64,000 bases of DNA, taken from assembly GCF_921293095.1 (NCBI RefSeq), contig NC_060254.1, positions 6,758,001 through 6,822,000 on the forward strand, read 5' to 3'. The translations under genes and the position numbers were made by a program. Position 1 is the first letter of the stretch; every line of letters begins with the position of its first letter. This document shows positions 43,101 through 52,163 of the stretch, one piece after another. The notes under the pieces were generated by a model. That model was not told the DNA's origin. It searched no databases and saw nothing but the letters and a program-made list of their open reading frames with translations. The stretch comes from Ischnura elegans (lineage: Eukaryota; Arthropoda; Insecta; Odonata; Coenagrionidae).

Positions 43101-46100
43101 CTCCTTTACTTATTTTGGGACGTCCTTTCGGTTCAACTTCAACATCCCAACAAAGTCAGTCTTGTATTTACATTTCAGCAGTCTTTCAAGAGCAGGAGAA
43201 TAAAAAAGATTGTCCATTCAAATACAGCGTCCTTGATTTAGTAGTGGATCAACCATAGTGTGTCCATGTAAGAGAGTTAACTGATATAATCTTCTCTGTC
43301 ACTTGCCAAACTTACACTTTCATCTGAATCACTTGCAAGTAATTCTTCGATATTTTGTCATCACTTGGACATTGTAACCTTTTTCTACTTGTTTAAGCCA
43401 TTGTTGGGATCCTCAATTATAAAAATAACCACATACAGGAAGTACACCCAGCGAGAATTACAACACACTGCCTGAAAGAATACCACACAGCATGAATGAC
43501 TCTAGTGGACTGGAGCATGTGGTTTTGAAACTATGCACTGTGTGCTTTGACTATCATGAGTTCCCTGAATAATGCTCATCCTGCCATTCTTATGTAAGCC
43601 CTTAACATTATTTGGCAGCCTCTTTTGCACAGAAAATGCCTTGGTAGCTGCACTAGCATTTCTCCAGATGACAATTCCATAGTCTAAAAAGGAATGAATT
43701 TTGTCATGGTAGATAAGACTTTCGAAATGTTTGTTATTTGCATTCAGTGTTGCTTTAGTTATGGAATATCACAGATAACTTAAGGCTTGATTTTGCAAGA
43801 TCAGTCACCTGAAGATGTAACTGTGTTATGAAACCCGGGTCGTGCCCATAATAATGTAATAGTGAACCTGACAAAGTTTTACTCCTTTATTTCCAATTAG
43901 TTATGGAAGTTATTAATTTATGCATTAATGATTTTATTCATTAACATTTTTTGATTGTTTTACAAAATATTTACCTTCATAGTTTCTAGAATTAAGGCAA
44001 AGATGAAGCAAAAGATAATCATTCCAATTAGCTAATATTTTACCTGAAATGTCTGCTGTCTAATGAAACTGGTTGTATGACCAATGGAAATGTTTGTGAA
44101 TAAGAGTGAACTGTCACCAGCTTGTATAATAGGTTTGCTTGCTTTTAGATTTGACATTGAAAGAAAGAGTGGATCATAAGCAGAAATGCTATATATTCTT
44201 AATCTTAATTTACTATATAACAAGAGAAAACAGATTATAGTTCTAGTTTGCCTAATTAAAAAAACATGTCAATGATCAAATCTGTCAAATTTAATCGTAT
44301 AAAAGTTCTTGACTTGAACTCTTGGTCTCGGAACCCATTTTATCTTCCACTTAGTTGTTGCAATAGGGAAGTACACTAGTGTTTCAAATGCACCAAACAC
44401 ATTTTTTAAATTAGAGTTCAGAATAACATAATGTCGTAAAACTACAGTTTAAATCCTAATAGTGAATACTTGATTCGAGATGACCGTCCAAAATATGGAA
44501 AAATTCAAAGGCCGCTAAAACGGGTGTCCATGTTGAATATTGGCCGTGACGTCACAAGGTAGTAGCAGAAGGCAGCTTCTACGCCGTTTAGTTCTACCAC
44601 TATTATTGCATAGAAAAATTACAGAATTTGAGGGTATCCGTTTTTTGCTGTCATAAAATATCTTCAGAATATATATGTGGCTGCTTCTCTTTTGAGTAAA
44701 TGACTTCATCATTGCGTAATATATTAATATTCATTTACGTGTCAACTTCAAGTTTGGAAAGAGTAGTACGATTAGCACATTGAATCTTTAATAAATAGAT
44801 GATGGTATTTATTTTTCGCTGGGTATATTTTGGCGCAATGCCGTTTATCATGCCAAAACTTTTTTTGCAAGAACCGAGTCAAACTAATAAACCTATTTCA
44901 GACGTTTGCTGCAAGACCTATTCGTTGCGTATGTATTCACGCCGGCCGGAACGTTCGCCCTTCGCAACTAGAATCATGGGATGTTAGCCTTATTTCCGTG
45001 CTGGCTGGTTGTTGCAATGGTTCGCTGTCCAGGATGGGTTCAAGAAAAGATAATCTTGGTTCGGAGACGGAAAATTCCAACGATTTATAAATGGTATACC
45101 AAACTTTGATGTATTTATGGTCACTGAATTTTTTAAAAAGGAGGACAGGTTCAACGCTCCATAGAAATGCGAGACATTAAGGCTAACAAGGGGAGACCAC
45201 ATACCTTGCTCCATCTTTTTCAATTAGGGCCTTAGTTAGGCTGTAATTAATTAATTTTCATGCGTTACTTTTCACAAGTCATATATATAAATTCAAAATA
45301 TCCTCCGTTCTCCAATGGGTCGGTTGAGGTAGTAGTAGCGTGTACGATTTCAAGGAAAGATTCCCACCCTAAGGACCAGGGTTCAAGACTACGTCATGGC
45401 ATTATTTTTTGTTGTCTTCATTGTGATCATACGGCATCAAGTCTATCATCAATTATAATTGCAGCAATCATTGACATGAGTTTTTTATCATCATAATGGC
45501 GTTTAGGTATTTTAGCAGTGTCATTACAAACGCAGAGATACGATGACTACAAGGGTTGGTGTGCGCTAAAATGTTAATTTTTTCTTTGCTTATACTGACA
45601 AACTTCCACATTAAAAATGAAAACCACTCTTGCAAGAGCACATACCATTAAAGACTCGCGGCAAGCAACAATATGCGTACAGACATAATTAATAAGAACA
45701 CAAAACAAATATAAAATGTCATATATCTCGAACACTTGTAATTCAAATTACTCCAAAGGGAGTTTACTTACTCAGTACCTACCTCAGTACCTTGTACTCA
45801 GTACCTACCAGTTTACCTCAGTAGCAGTGCTAGAAGAACCATTCCGAAATATAATTTCAATTAACAAATAGGATGAAATAAAAGTTGATAACCCTGGACC
45901 GGGCGAGCTGGCGTATAAAATACGTCAATCTTTGAAAACCAAGGATTTCAACATTGTACGTACATTCTGGGCTAGAATGGTATCGTGTATTCCTACAATT
46001 TACTTTGACTGCCTATATTGCGAGTTTTCAAAGTTTGAGGTATTGTAGCTAATTTTTTAGATCAGCAAGATGAACCCGTCACCAGTGGAGTACAAATTAC

Positions 46101-49100
46101 GCCGCGTGACCTGCCGTGTACCTTTATATCTGTATCACCAATAAATGTACTAATTTCAACAAATAAAGATTAACTTTAACAAAAATCGTTTGTTATCATA
46201 TATGCACATATCATGGGCAAAGTACGCATTTTGCCCGGTCGTGTAAAAAAAACAGTCGCGCCATAATTCTTTAACCAAACTACTTTCAGTTTATAAATTA
46301 CGTAGGTCTACGCGGAAGACGCTATATTTTGACTCAACACACTTTATGATGTGACTGAGGTACCTATTACGTAAATTATTATAATATAAATATCAATTTG
46401 ATCTTACAATACCTTCAAATGATCTTCAAAACAGAATATCATCGATAGGTAAGAGTCAGGAGCAGCCTTGACCCATTTATTCCGTATGGCTTGTGCTTAA
46501 GGCACGGGAATGAATATCTTCTCCAGGCTTTTGTTTCGATGTCGAGATGAAATTTGGAACAAAAAATCATTTATAATTATATTTTGAATTCATGTTTTCC
46601 GTACTAGACGACATTTTTAGGAAGCAAACTCCACCGATTCCCGGAAACTCTCGCCGCACTAAATAAGTCGACGGAATACAGCGATACTCCACTGGTGACT
46701 ACTGCCTTGTGACGTCACATCTCAATCAAGATGGAGGCACTGTGTTTCAGCGCAACATGAAATTTTCAGACTTTCAAAACGTTTTAAAGTGCATACCCCA
46801 GATGCAGGAAATAAAAGTGGCTACACTAATGTTTCTTTTTTAGGCTAAACTTTCAAATTCAGCAATAAAAAAAAATTAGTGCACTTCCCTATTACCTTCA
46901 CTTATATCTGCCATGTGCAGGGTACCTGGAGATTTTAATAATACATATATCCACAGGTATTGATATTTTTCAAGTGTAGAAAATTTCTTACAGAATGTCC
47001 TGTTGTGCCCAACCAGCATGTTTTACATCTTTATGGTACAAATTTCAGTGTATGTTACCATTAATAATTAAATATTTTTCATTTAAATATTTAAATTATA
47101 AATTGTTGGTACATATTTGATTTTCATTCCATATGTTTGACTCTCTGTGTTTCAAATAACTATTCATACTTCTTTGTATTATTGTTCTATAATGTATTTA
47201 TTCTCTTAACATGTATTCTATGTTAAGGATGTCTGTTGTAGTACATTGAATAATTGTGCAATACATTTCATTTGAAATGTGATGAATAAATATATATTAT
47301 TATTCTTATAGTGGACACATTATCATATAATTTAATTGGATTCCACAGCAATCCCATACTCTGTAGAGAGATTACCGTATTTGCACGAATCTAAGACGAG
47401 GTTTTTTTCCCTCCCAACTCCTGCAGAAAAGAGGGTTCGTCTTACAATCGGATGCAAAATTCTCGACGTCAATCGGGTTGCATAATTTACGTTGGAAAAA
47501 TTATGGACACCTGAGTTTGCCACCTGATAGCTATACAACGAAAAATCAACGTCATAAAATAGCTGACACAGTAATTTAGCATATTTAATTTTGCGTTCAA
47601 GTAAAAAAAAAACATTTTCTATTTTTGGGCAGCAGGCAAAGATTCGGTGCGTGCCGATCAGTTGCCGGGTGCATTTCTGCCGTGTCCGCGAGATTGCCTG
47701 CTTTACCCTGGGTTCGGCTCCATTCAAGTTAAAGCTCGATCAACTCACAAAATGTTTGTGTGATTGGTTACAATTTACCTAAATTGTAACGTTAAAGCCT
47801 CAATGGCATCGCGGAATGAACTGCTACAAAGTCGTTGCATTTTTCTCAGAGCAACGGTAAGAAGGCAACATGATTTGCCTCTGATTAGAGAGATTGATTC
47901 AGTTGTGATTCCGTGCCTTTCAGAGTATTACGATGGCAGAGAAAAGAAGTTATTAGACTGCCGCTTTCAAAAGAAAAGTTACTCAGTGGAACCCCAATCT
48001 ATCGTACCCGTATTGATCATTTTCCCGCATTCATCGTTCGCCGTTTCTGGTGCCAAATAAAGTTCTATAAAGGCAATGTAATTTTTTCTCGCATCTCCGA
48101 AGTATCGTTTTCCTGCATTGATCGTTTGAAGATCGTGGTCCCGATGTATAATTTTCCCGCATCCATCTTTTGACGAAAATGAGACGAAATAAATACAAAT
48201 TTATGGCTAATAACGACAGGCACATAGATTAAATCTTCCCCACGAAATGAAACTACCATTGGGAGAAGCTCAAAGCCGCGGGATAGTAACATAAGCGCAT
48301 TTCCCAAGATCCGCTATCCCCCTCCATTCAGCACTCGCCTCCCCCCTCTGATGCTTTCCTCTTCTCCAAAATCAAACAAAAGGTCCCAGCTAGCGCAGGG
48401 ATCGTATTACGAAGACCTTAGCTTCGAAAAAATATCAAGTTACATGAGAACAATGGAAACGTGTTTTACGCCCCCCCCCTTTTTCTCACTCACTGACCTT
48501 TTTCAGCCTACCTGCTTCAAAGTTCCCAGTTTCTGGAGGTCAACCGCAGCATGAATCACCTATAGCTCAAAAGGTGTCTAACAATGAATTTCGGCAATTG
48601 GTATTACACTTTTATTAGGCTGAAATATTTGCAATGTGCTCGTAATTCAAAAAAGAACGAGGCCAAACACGACGCATTTCTAACGTTATTTAAGTATTTT
48701 TAAGCAAGGAACTAGCTAGAAACATACGATGGTGATTTGTGGGGAGTCTATATCCTCGTAGGTGAGCTTCTCGGCAGTTAATGCGGCATTTTTTCCGAAA
48801 ACAGGATATCAGGTTATTATCAGTTGTCAATTTACGAGTTACACCATAAGTCTCACTTGTCAGAGTTACTGACGAAGGGATATCTTCTCAGGATATTTTG
48901 TTCCTCCCTACTAACAATCCGAATTCATCCGCCCATCTGGCGCTACGCTAATTAGAAAAGAATGGGTATCTTTGGGACAAAAAATTTCATGGCGCAGTCA
49001 TATGGTCATGCTTCACCCTCTGCAGTATGCTCTGTGTACGCCGAACGCGATAGCATAGCTCGTATGAGTGGTTACATACTTTCCAGGGTGGCTTGCCTTT

Positions 49101-50239
49101 ATACCACCGAGTGTTTTCCGTGTGGGTTTAATGAAGTCAGGTTTCATTTTCACTAGTTTAATTTTATTTGTCTTCGGACCATGGCCCCTCCGAAGAAACT
49201 ATTAGTCGAATCAACAATAAGACCTAAGAGTCTCGATAAAGTACCACTATTCCTGTCTTTATGCGCCAAAAATCCTGCGGTTCCTGGGACATAGACAACC
49301 TAGCCAAACATCCCCGCATCGAACGTTTTCCCCTAGAAAAAATTTTTCCCCATAGTGGAGTTCCAAAAAGAATCTTAGAATCGTGTTCATCTTAGATTCG
49401 TGCAAATACGGTATATCAAATGCCAATGTAAAATCCACGTTTGCGTAAAATATGTGTATGTATTATATCTTTAGTGGGGCACATTTTCATGGAAAAGAAG
49501 TGCATTTTAAATACATAAATGGGCTAGCTGGGTTTCAGCATGAATTCAACCGGACAGTAATTAAATTTAATCCTTTCTCCCCGACAGTTCTCTTTTTCCG
49601 TGATTCCCTGGTGCTCACAGGCGCTGCCTTGATTCTGAGTGTTATCCTCTTGAGACTCTCCTTGCCAACCTCAACTCCAAGCACCACTCCGAGGAATCCC
49701 ACTTGGTATAGCAAGCTATTTGATGTCATCCAGAATCAAAGGATTCAACTGATCCTGTGTCTCGGACAACTCAACTCCAAAGTGAGTGTTGGTTTCAAAA
49801 TTCCCAGTCACATATCATGGTCATTCATAGCACGATTTCATTGACTCTTGAGGCAACAAATGGAACCACAGTGAGTGGGGTCTTAAATTGCATCATTATT
49901 GGATCTTGCTGAATTAGGTCTGAGAAGTCCTCTCTTAATTAAATGAATATGAAAGCACGGTTACTTGATGAATGTTCCAGCATGCTAGGCTCTCTGCTTA
50001 TGTTCCAAGAAAGATGAGGAATTTGATTGGATGATCTTTTATCTGTTTTTCAGAGTGCTGTGGTGAGGGGAGATGGTGCCACCCTCATTGACAATGGGAA
50101 GGAATCGAACGAGGAGGACCAAGGAGTCTTTGGCGAGAGGGCCATGTTTCTCGTCGTTATCGATCGTCTTGCCTTTCTCATCTTTGCACTCACATATTTT
50201 GTGTTCCTCATTGCTCTCATCCCCACAAATCAAAATTGA
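19019..50239 (+). CDS. Divergent nicotinic acetylcholine receptor subunit (alpha type), 9 coding exons
   Basis: A subunit of a pentameric ligand-gated cation channel of the cell surface. The exons join at 19019-19121, 19841-19995, 25159-25203, 25293-25402, 29284-29494, 34159-34336, 39646-39798, 49588-49781 and 50054-50239 (1335 nt, 444 residues plus stop) with consistent phases and no internal stop. Visible in order: signal peptide (to about residue 32); ligand-binding domain with loop D Trp98, loop A WVPDLSIYN (Tyr136), Cys-loop Cys172-X13-Cys186, loop B Trp193 and loop C Tyr234-Asp-Cys-Cys-X4-Tyr242; TM1 with Pro265; TM2 from Glu285; TM3 (about 323-343); a short cytoplasmic loop; and TM4 near the C-terminus. 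The vicinal CC makes it alpha type. The 45 and 110 nt exons 3 and 4 have the sizes classical for this gene family. It resembles divergent insect subunits (alpha9/alpha10 or beta3-like groups) more than the core subunits; orthology is not resolved. Confidence 0.94.
19841..19995 (+). CDS. nAChR coding exon 2 (N-terminal helix and beta1)
   Basis: Acceptor TATTTTTCAG, donor TTTT|GTAAGA. It reads LRQDVFCSYDKDVRPVVQYS then NLTV, matching the family start (YxxxVRPV...LTV). There is an N-glycosylation sequon at Asn72. The phases match exon 1 (1) and exon 3 (0). Confidence 0.93.
20375..20470 (+). mobile_element. tRNA-like SINE head in nAChR intron 2
   Basis: TGGCCTAGTGG fits the polymerase III A box (TRGYNNANNNG), and GAGATCAAATCC at the right spacing is a decayed B box. 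The sequence differs from the SINE family at 11770/14266. A T-rich stretch follows. Possibly a different tRNA-derived family, or an old tRNA pseudogene. Confidence 0.5.
20471..21940. other. Intron 2 sequence, nothing recognised
   Basis: AT-rich. The frames at 21157-21423 and 21546-21728 carry no motif I recognise. Confidence 0.35.
21941..23684. mobile_element. hAT-like TIR element with nested layers
   Basis: Outer ends are CAGTGGCGGATCTATTGG at 21941 and GGATCCGCTACTG at 23684. The flanks GTGCAAAG (21933-21940) and TAGCAAAG (23685-23692) look like an 8 bp duplication with two differences. Inside, a second inverted pair begins TTAGGCCCGTATTCTTAGTC at about 22057 and is mirrored at about 23621-23650. 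Many CCCTACA / TGTAGGG motifs cluster at both sides. The core is a LINE fragment. No hAT transposase was seen. Confidence 0.7.
22480..23085 (+). mobile_element. LINE 3' fragment inside the TIR element
   Basis: ORF2 thumb and C-terminus: LKTLYYGIFYSQISYGI, then after an in-frame stop NIFLIQKKLIRSMCNESYRA, HSYMTRSCDDVHVSMS and QDKCFYSVNEYLASIH before a stop at 22992-22994. The 3' tail is GGGCAAATAAG followed by CTATT repeats (23055-23085). Confidence 0.85.
23693..25158. other. Intron 2, right part: no recognisable gene
   Basis: Contains C/T-rich frames at 23996-24305 that look compositional rather than coding. I see no family signature. Confidence 0.35.
25159..25203 (+). CDS. nAChR coding exon 3 (45 nt, loop D)
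   Basis: 15 codons, EEVSNVLQLNSWMYL, between TTTTTTTTCAG and CTG|GTAATG. Trp98 aligns with the conserved loop D tryptophan. The 45 nt length equals the classical exon 3 of nAChR genes. Only 89 bp of intron separate it from exon 4. Confidence 0.93.
25293..25402 (+). CDS. nAChR coding exon 4 (110 nt, loop A)
   Basis: Begins after GCTGTTCTAG and reads SWNDSHLTWTPADYG, then EIWVPDLSIYN with the loop A tyrosine (136). It has a sequon at Asn117. It ends AACAG before GCAAGT, a GC donor with otherwise perfect consensus. The 110 nt length is the family norm and the phase fits exon 5. Confidence 0.94.
25403..25408 (+). promoter_or_regulatory. Non-canonical GC splice donor (GCAAGT)
   Basis: The intron 25403-29283 begins GCAAGT and ends TTTTTAG. 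The exon side is CAG, so all positions except the T of GT match the strong donor consensus. No GT nearby keeps the frame. Confidence 0.85.
25894..27850 (+). pseudogene. Decayed copy of an unidentified repetitive protein family
   Basis: Within intron 4, broken + strand frames can be followed. At 25894-26436 one reads CLVGVNKSTLPTFREVMKYF and VDRKVCGLWKHNFLP. At about 27240-27420 another reads LIGASAARGNEIINYKEKQR. At about 27630-27840 a third reads ARIRFKHNLVAAEASYHHD and, in another frame, GRPRDEALSLAMEEIFAYIE then SSDDCQSTLEE. The last resembles the C-terminal part of a protein family that I recall as repeated in several invertebrate genomes and probably transposon-borne. I cannot name the enzyme. 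Several stops and frameshifts make it a pseudogene. Confidence 0.5.
28430..28960 (+). mobile_element. Decayed LINE reverse transcriptase fragment
   Basis: The + strand reads EIINVGISQGSSLGILFCLL and YINNLANSSA, equivalent to the GVPQGSxLGPxLFxxYINDL palm motif, then loses frame with many stops. The intact YADD is not present. Confidence 0.7.
29284..29494 (+). CDS. nAChR coding exon 5 (Cys-loop, loop B)
   Basis: Acceptor CTTTTTAG, donor GGG|GTTAGT. It contains the Cys-loop, CTPNLREWPYDLHEC (13 residues between the cysteines), followed by GSWSYTG with the loop B tryptophan. An additional pair, Cys152 and Cys162, precedes the Cys-loop (DCIVDDKGHVQC). The ATG at 29291 is internal, not a start. 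Confidence 0.95.
29567..29842 (-). mobile_element. LINE 3' end, part A (interrupted copy)
   Basis: The - strand from 29842 reads THPTYNKLPRNIKSVEELSI and ends FKFKLN with a stop at about 29769, then a 3' UTR whose tail at about 29567-29610 contains CAAATAAATACATATTATTA. It begins only about 70 bp downstream of nAChR exon 5. The upstream part of the same copy continues at 32273. Confidence 0.82.
30174..30259. repeat. Long hairpin, 37 bp arms
   Basis: TTGTAAGTTCTCAACAGGTA at the left pairs with its mirror at the right end (30223-30259), with only a few mismatches and a loop of about 12 bp containing GAATTC. It lies inside the TIR element 29843-32272. Confidence 0.85.
31614..31643. repeat. Perfect 30 bp palindrome
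   Basis: The 15 bp TTCGGGATGTTGATG is followed without a spacer by its exact reverse complement. AGTACT-rich sequence lies just upstream (31576-31606). Within the TIR element 29843-32272. Confidence 0.95.
32273..32400 (-). mobile_element. LINE, part B of the interrupted copy
   Basis: The - strand toward 32273 reads LLPLICILPTNYSIHKYTIY with frame breaks and then SKTSFSLI, which continues into the LINE end at 29842 once the TIR element is removed. Confidence 0.6.
32401..32789. other. Intron 5 spacer, nothing recognised
   Basis: A 73-codon + strand frame (32366-32587) has no recognisable motif. Confidence 0.35.
32790..33830 (-). mobile_element. LINE copy of the same family as 4480-7145, interrupted
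   Basis: Nucleotide similarity to 6140-6960 is clear: both contain GGAATGCCATCTGGACCAGT and TTTCTTTTGATCTGTTTC. The copy breaks at about 33080 and resumes at about 33390, with unrelated sequence between (a LINE-like 3' tail from 33085, then CAGGGTGTGTCCTGAAAGTA at 33243, similar to a mariner terminal repeat). Frames are heavily degraded. Confidence 0.75.
33241..33385 (+). mobile_element. Possible mariner-type terminal fragment
   Basis: TATACAGGGTGTGTCCTGAA resembles the outer end of mariner-family elements, following a TA. No transposase or partner end was found. Confidence 0.35.
34159..34336 (+). CDS. nAChR coding exon 6 (loop C, TM1 start)
   Basis: Acceptor TTTTAACTAG, donor A|GTGAGT. It reads NREWELKNVSAVKEVKTYDC, then C at 237. 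The loop C arrangement Tyr-X-Cys-Cys-X4-Tyr is complete. It runs into TM1 with AYLATVVIPSM. Sequons lie at Asn224 and, unusually, Asn239 inside loop C. Confidence 0.94.
34337..36445. other. Intron 6, left part: no recognisable gene
   Basis: A G-run occurs near 34530. Frames of 60-113 codons on both strands show no family motif. Nothing supported. Confidence 0.4.
36446..37680 (-). pseudogene. Ty3/gypsy-type integrase and pol C-terminus, decayed
   Basis: On the - strand, in order: a possible remnant of the integrase zinc-binding region (DIEHLVSHVKHLPKKLS near 37490-37430), HPWGWLHLDF near 37400, the catalytic core IFGIPQKIEADYGTPFQSGE (37260s-37200s) containing the second catalytic Asp, and then HPTSNGLAKRSTCAYGKG near 37150, where the catalytic Glu of the usual AER has become Lys. 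The pol C-terminus follows (HVDQMRKFGPQQNTTEL near 36710). Frames change several times and no LTRs were identified. Confidence 0.8.
37868..38236 (+). pseudogene. LINE ORF2 thumb fragment
   Basis: The + strand reads FSLQRKAMKAMVRSVSIRTP and LIFRDFRMLPLPCMHIF, which is the LINE thumb/C-terminal motif (compare FKIQKRAVRLM and RPIFRKLYILPIPCIYIL in the copy at position 26-916). Surrounding residues are degraded. Confidence 0.75.
38237..39645. other. Intron 6, right part: no recognisable gene
   Basis: Nothing supported; short frames only. Confidence 0.4.
39646..39798 (+). CDS. nAChR coding exon 7 (TM1 end, TM2)
   Basis: Acceptor TCTCGTATAG, donor ATAG|GTGGGT. It reads MALLTLSTFWLDPKAPERLA, then the pore helix and QYLGAKLPSNGDITPLI. 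Glu285 (-1') and Leu295 (9') are kept, but the usual GEK is PER and the helix is rich in Cys with a His at 11'. Confidence 0.92.
40197..42105 (+). mobile_element. hAT transposon, decayed, with 8 bp target duplication
   Basis: The left end TAGAGATGTGTCGGTTCCGG and the right end (its inverse begins CAAGGATGAGTCAG) are imperfect inverted repeats. Flanking octamers CATGCTAC (40189-40196) and CAAGCTAC (42106-42113) differ at one base. GGTTCCGGTACC-rich subterminal sequence occurs at both ends. Near the right end the + strand reads VFSERLFSTAGNISAKKG (about 41710-41760), the conserved hAT C-terminal dimerisation motif, confirming the superfamily. The rest of the transposase is unreadable. Confidence 0.88.
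42114..43500. other. Intron 7 segment, nothing recognised
   Basis: A 94-codon + strand frame at 42974-43258 has no motif I can tie to a family. AT-rich elsewhere. Confidence 0.35.
43520..43860 (-). pseudogene. LINE reverse transcriptase thumb fragment
   Basis: The - strand reads HFESLIYHDKIHSFLDYGIV, then IWRNASAATKAFSVQKRLPN, equivalent to the LINE YYxxFxSxLxYGIxxWGxS...IFxxQKR motif. Frames break on both sides. Confidence 0.75.
44366..46889. mobile_element. 2.5 kb non-autonomous TIR element
   Basis: The ends GGGAAGTACACTA (44366) and TAGTGCACTTCCC (46889) are inverted repeats, each next to TA. Inside, GTGACGTCAC with flanking sequence recurs in inverted orientation (about 44548 and 46710), so the inverted homology extends roughly 200 bp inward in broken form. 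A tandem patch of ACTCAGTACCT units lies at about 45772-45832. No transposase frame is seen. Confidence 0.72.
47374..49412. mobile_element. ACCGTAT-ended TIR element, 2.0 kb
   Basis: The ends ACCGTATTTGCACGAATCTA (47374) and its reverse complement (ending 49412) match over about 23 bp. The interior at about 48310-48705 is the reverse complement of sequence in the element at 52164-55628; for example GACCTTTTTCAGCCTACCTG here matches CAGGTAGGCTGAAAAAGGTC there. No transposase recognised. It inserts in the last large receptor intron. Confidence 0.8.
49588..49781 (+). CDS. nAChR coding exon 8 (TM3 and intracellular loop)
   Basis: Acceptor CTCCCCGACAG, donor AAA|GTGAGT. It reads LFFRDSLVLTGAALILSVIL, matching the family TM3, followed by a short Ser/Thr/Pro-rich start of the cytoplasmic loop and WYSKLFDVIQNQRIQ. 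It follows a 9.8 kb intron. Confidence 0.93.
50054..50239 (+). CDS. nAChR coding exon 9 (loop end, TM4, stop)
   Basis: Acceptor CTGTTTTTCAG. It reads GVFGERAMFLVVIDRLAFLI and FALTYFVFLIALIPTNQN, then TGA at 50237-50239. The cytoplasmic loop totals about 75 residues, much shorter than in core subunits. I see no convincing AATAAA close to the stop; the nearest clear one is about 1.7 kb away near 51948. Confidence 0.93.
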   Translation, partial: SAVVRGDGATLIDNGKESNEEDQGVFGERAMFLVVIDRLAFLIFALTYFVFLIALIPTNQN

Positions 50240-52163
50240 AAGGAAGAGAGTTTGGTGATCACTTTGTCACAAAAACTATTGTCACTGCGCATGCTTACTC
50301 ATTGGCTTCAAAGACCCAATCACTGAAAAATCAAATGTAAACGCAAACTTTTATCATAAAATCTCAAGATATGTTATAGAACTCTTATTCTTAGCATTGG
50401 TAATAATTTTTTCAATTCAGAATCCATTTTAACACTTGCTTTATAATCCTTCATGTAATAGATTAATTTATTGGGCAGATGTAATTTATGAAAAAATCCT
50501 TTGCCCACCTCTGCTTAAACCATTACAATTGAATCTCCTGGCTTCTACAAAATATTCCCATCAATGATGTAAAAACACACACTTTCTATTTTTAAAAGAA
50601 AAATACTGGTCACAGACTAATAAGTCTATGCTACGTGGCCGAGTAGACTTCTCGTTCAGTATAATTTTAGTCATTTAGGTAATCAAGGGATATAATGGTG
50701 AAGCTGCTCATATGAAAGCTGTTTAGCCATATTGTATGGGTTGACATCCAGAAGAGTAATAGTAGAACTGAGACCAAAATTTCAGCACAACCCCAGATAT
50801 TGTTATTATTCTATCATTGCAGAGAATTTATTTAGGTATTTCTGTGAAAGAATTATATTTCCATTTTTGGAACACCTATTTTTTAAGGGGAAGAAAAATG
50901 TTGAGACCGTAATTTGATGTAGACTAAAATGCTTAATGAATTAAGTTACTAATTAATTAAAATAAGTAAGGAATTATTCTTTATTCCTCACTCCATTCAA
51001 TCAACCTTAACAACTCTTTTTGTTTGTTAAAAAAATCAACTAAGGAATATAAAACACTTCACATTGCATATATGTAGTACTGTGTAGGCTAAAGGATGGC
51101 ACCACCTGCACTGTCAAAATGGGAAAAACCGACATTGTCTGCTAAAACCTAAAAGTTACTAATTTTTTCATAGAAATCTTAACATTCCCACTCGGACCTG
51201 TTTTTGAAATGCAATAATCACGTAACCACCATGCTTTGATATGAAAACCACACATCAAAAGAAATTAGCAATCAAATATTAGAGCATCTTAAATTGTTTT
51301 GTATAGAGGATTAAATCCTAATTCTTAATTCTTTTAATGCTCAACAACACTTAAAAATTCATTTAGATGACTTGCTTGCAGTTGAGTACTGTGTGGTGGC
51401 ATATATGTATGGCTAAATACAGGATTACTCTTTTGAGTTGACACAATTATTCAATTATCCATTGGGAAATCCCAGGCTTTTTAAACTCTTCAATTCCACC
51501 TGCTATACTTTTTAGTGCCAAAATTTTGTCCCCTTGAGGTAATTGAGGTCTACTGTATTGACATGTTTCACATCAGTCAGGGAATTAAGACTAGGGACTA
51601 GGAAGTATGAGAAAAACTTCAGAGGCACAGCAAAAAGGTGAAAAGAGTAGTTGACTGCATTGCTGCGTTTGTGTGGTGAGGTGGCCTGTTTTTTTTTTAT
51701 ACATTCTACAGAATGAGAGCGACATGGCATAGATTTGGCAAAACTTGGCCAACCAGAACCAGGTGAGCAAGTGAGAAGGGTGTGGAAATTAGGGCAGCGC
51801 ACTGCAATAATGGCAAGCCAAGCATAGGTTCCAATATTTATGCTGATTTATGTGATTTTTAATAATCTCAAAATTTTCAGCAAAGACTGCTTATATTTTA
51901 CACTTTCTTTTCTCTTTGAATTGTGATTGGAGATTGTTTCACAGCTCGAATAAATAAATTCTATTTCACAGAGTACCTATTTGCACTTTACTACATTATT
52001 TCCCTGAGTTCAAGTGCTTTGTGATTCATATAAAGTCAGAGAAGTAAAAAAAATTCAAACTGAAAATGCAGAATATCAAAAATGGAAAGTTGGCATGAAC
52101 CCTAACAAAAAAACTGCTCATATATAATTTAAAAATGAGAAAAATAAACTTTAATTGAAAACT
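50240..52163. other. 3' flank of the receptor gene, no gene seen
   Basis: AT-rich. It presumably includes the receptor 3' UTR. The 96-codon frame at 51802-51512 (- strand) has no recognisable motif. Confidence 0.4.

Noticed and set aside
19019-50239. Assignment as a beta3-type (non-alpha) subunit
   Set aside because: Several residues resemble the divergent beta3 group, but the vicinal Cys236-Cys237 pair in loop C is the defining alpha feature.
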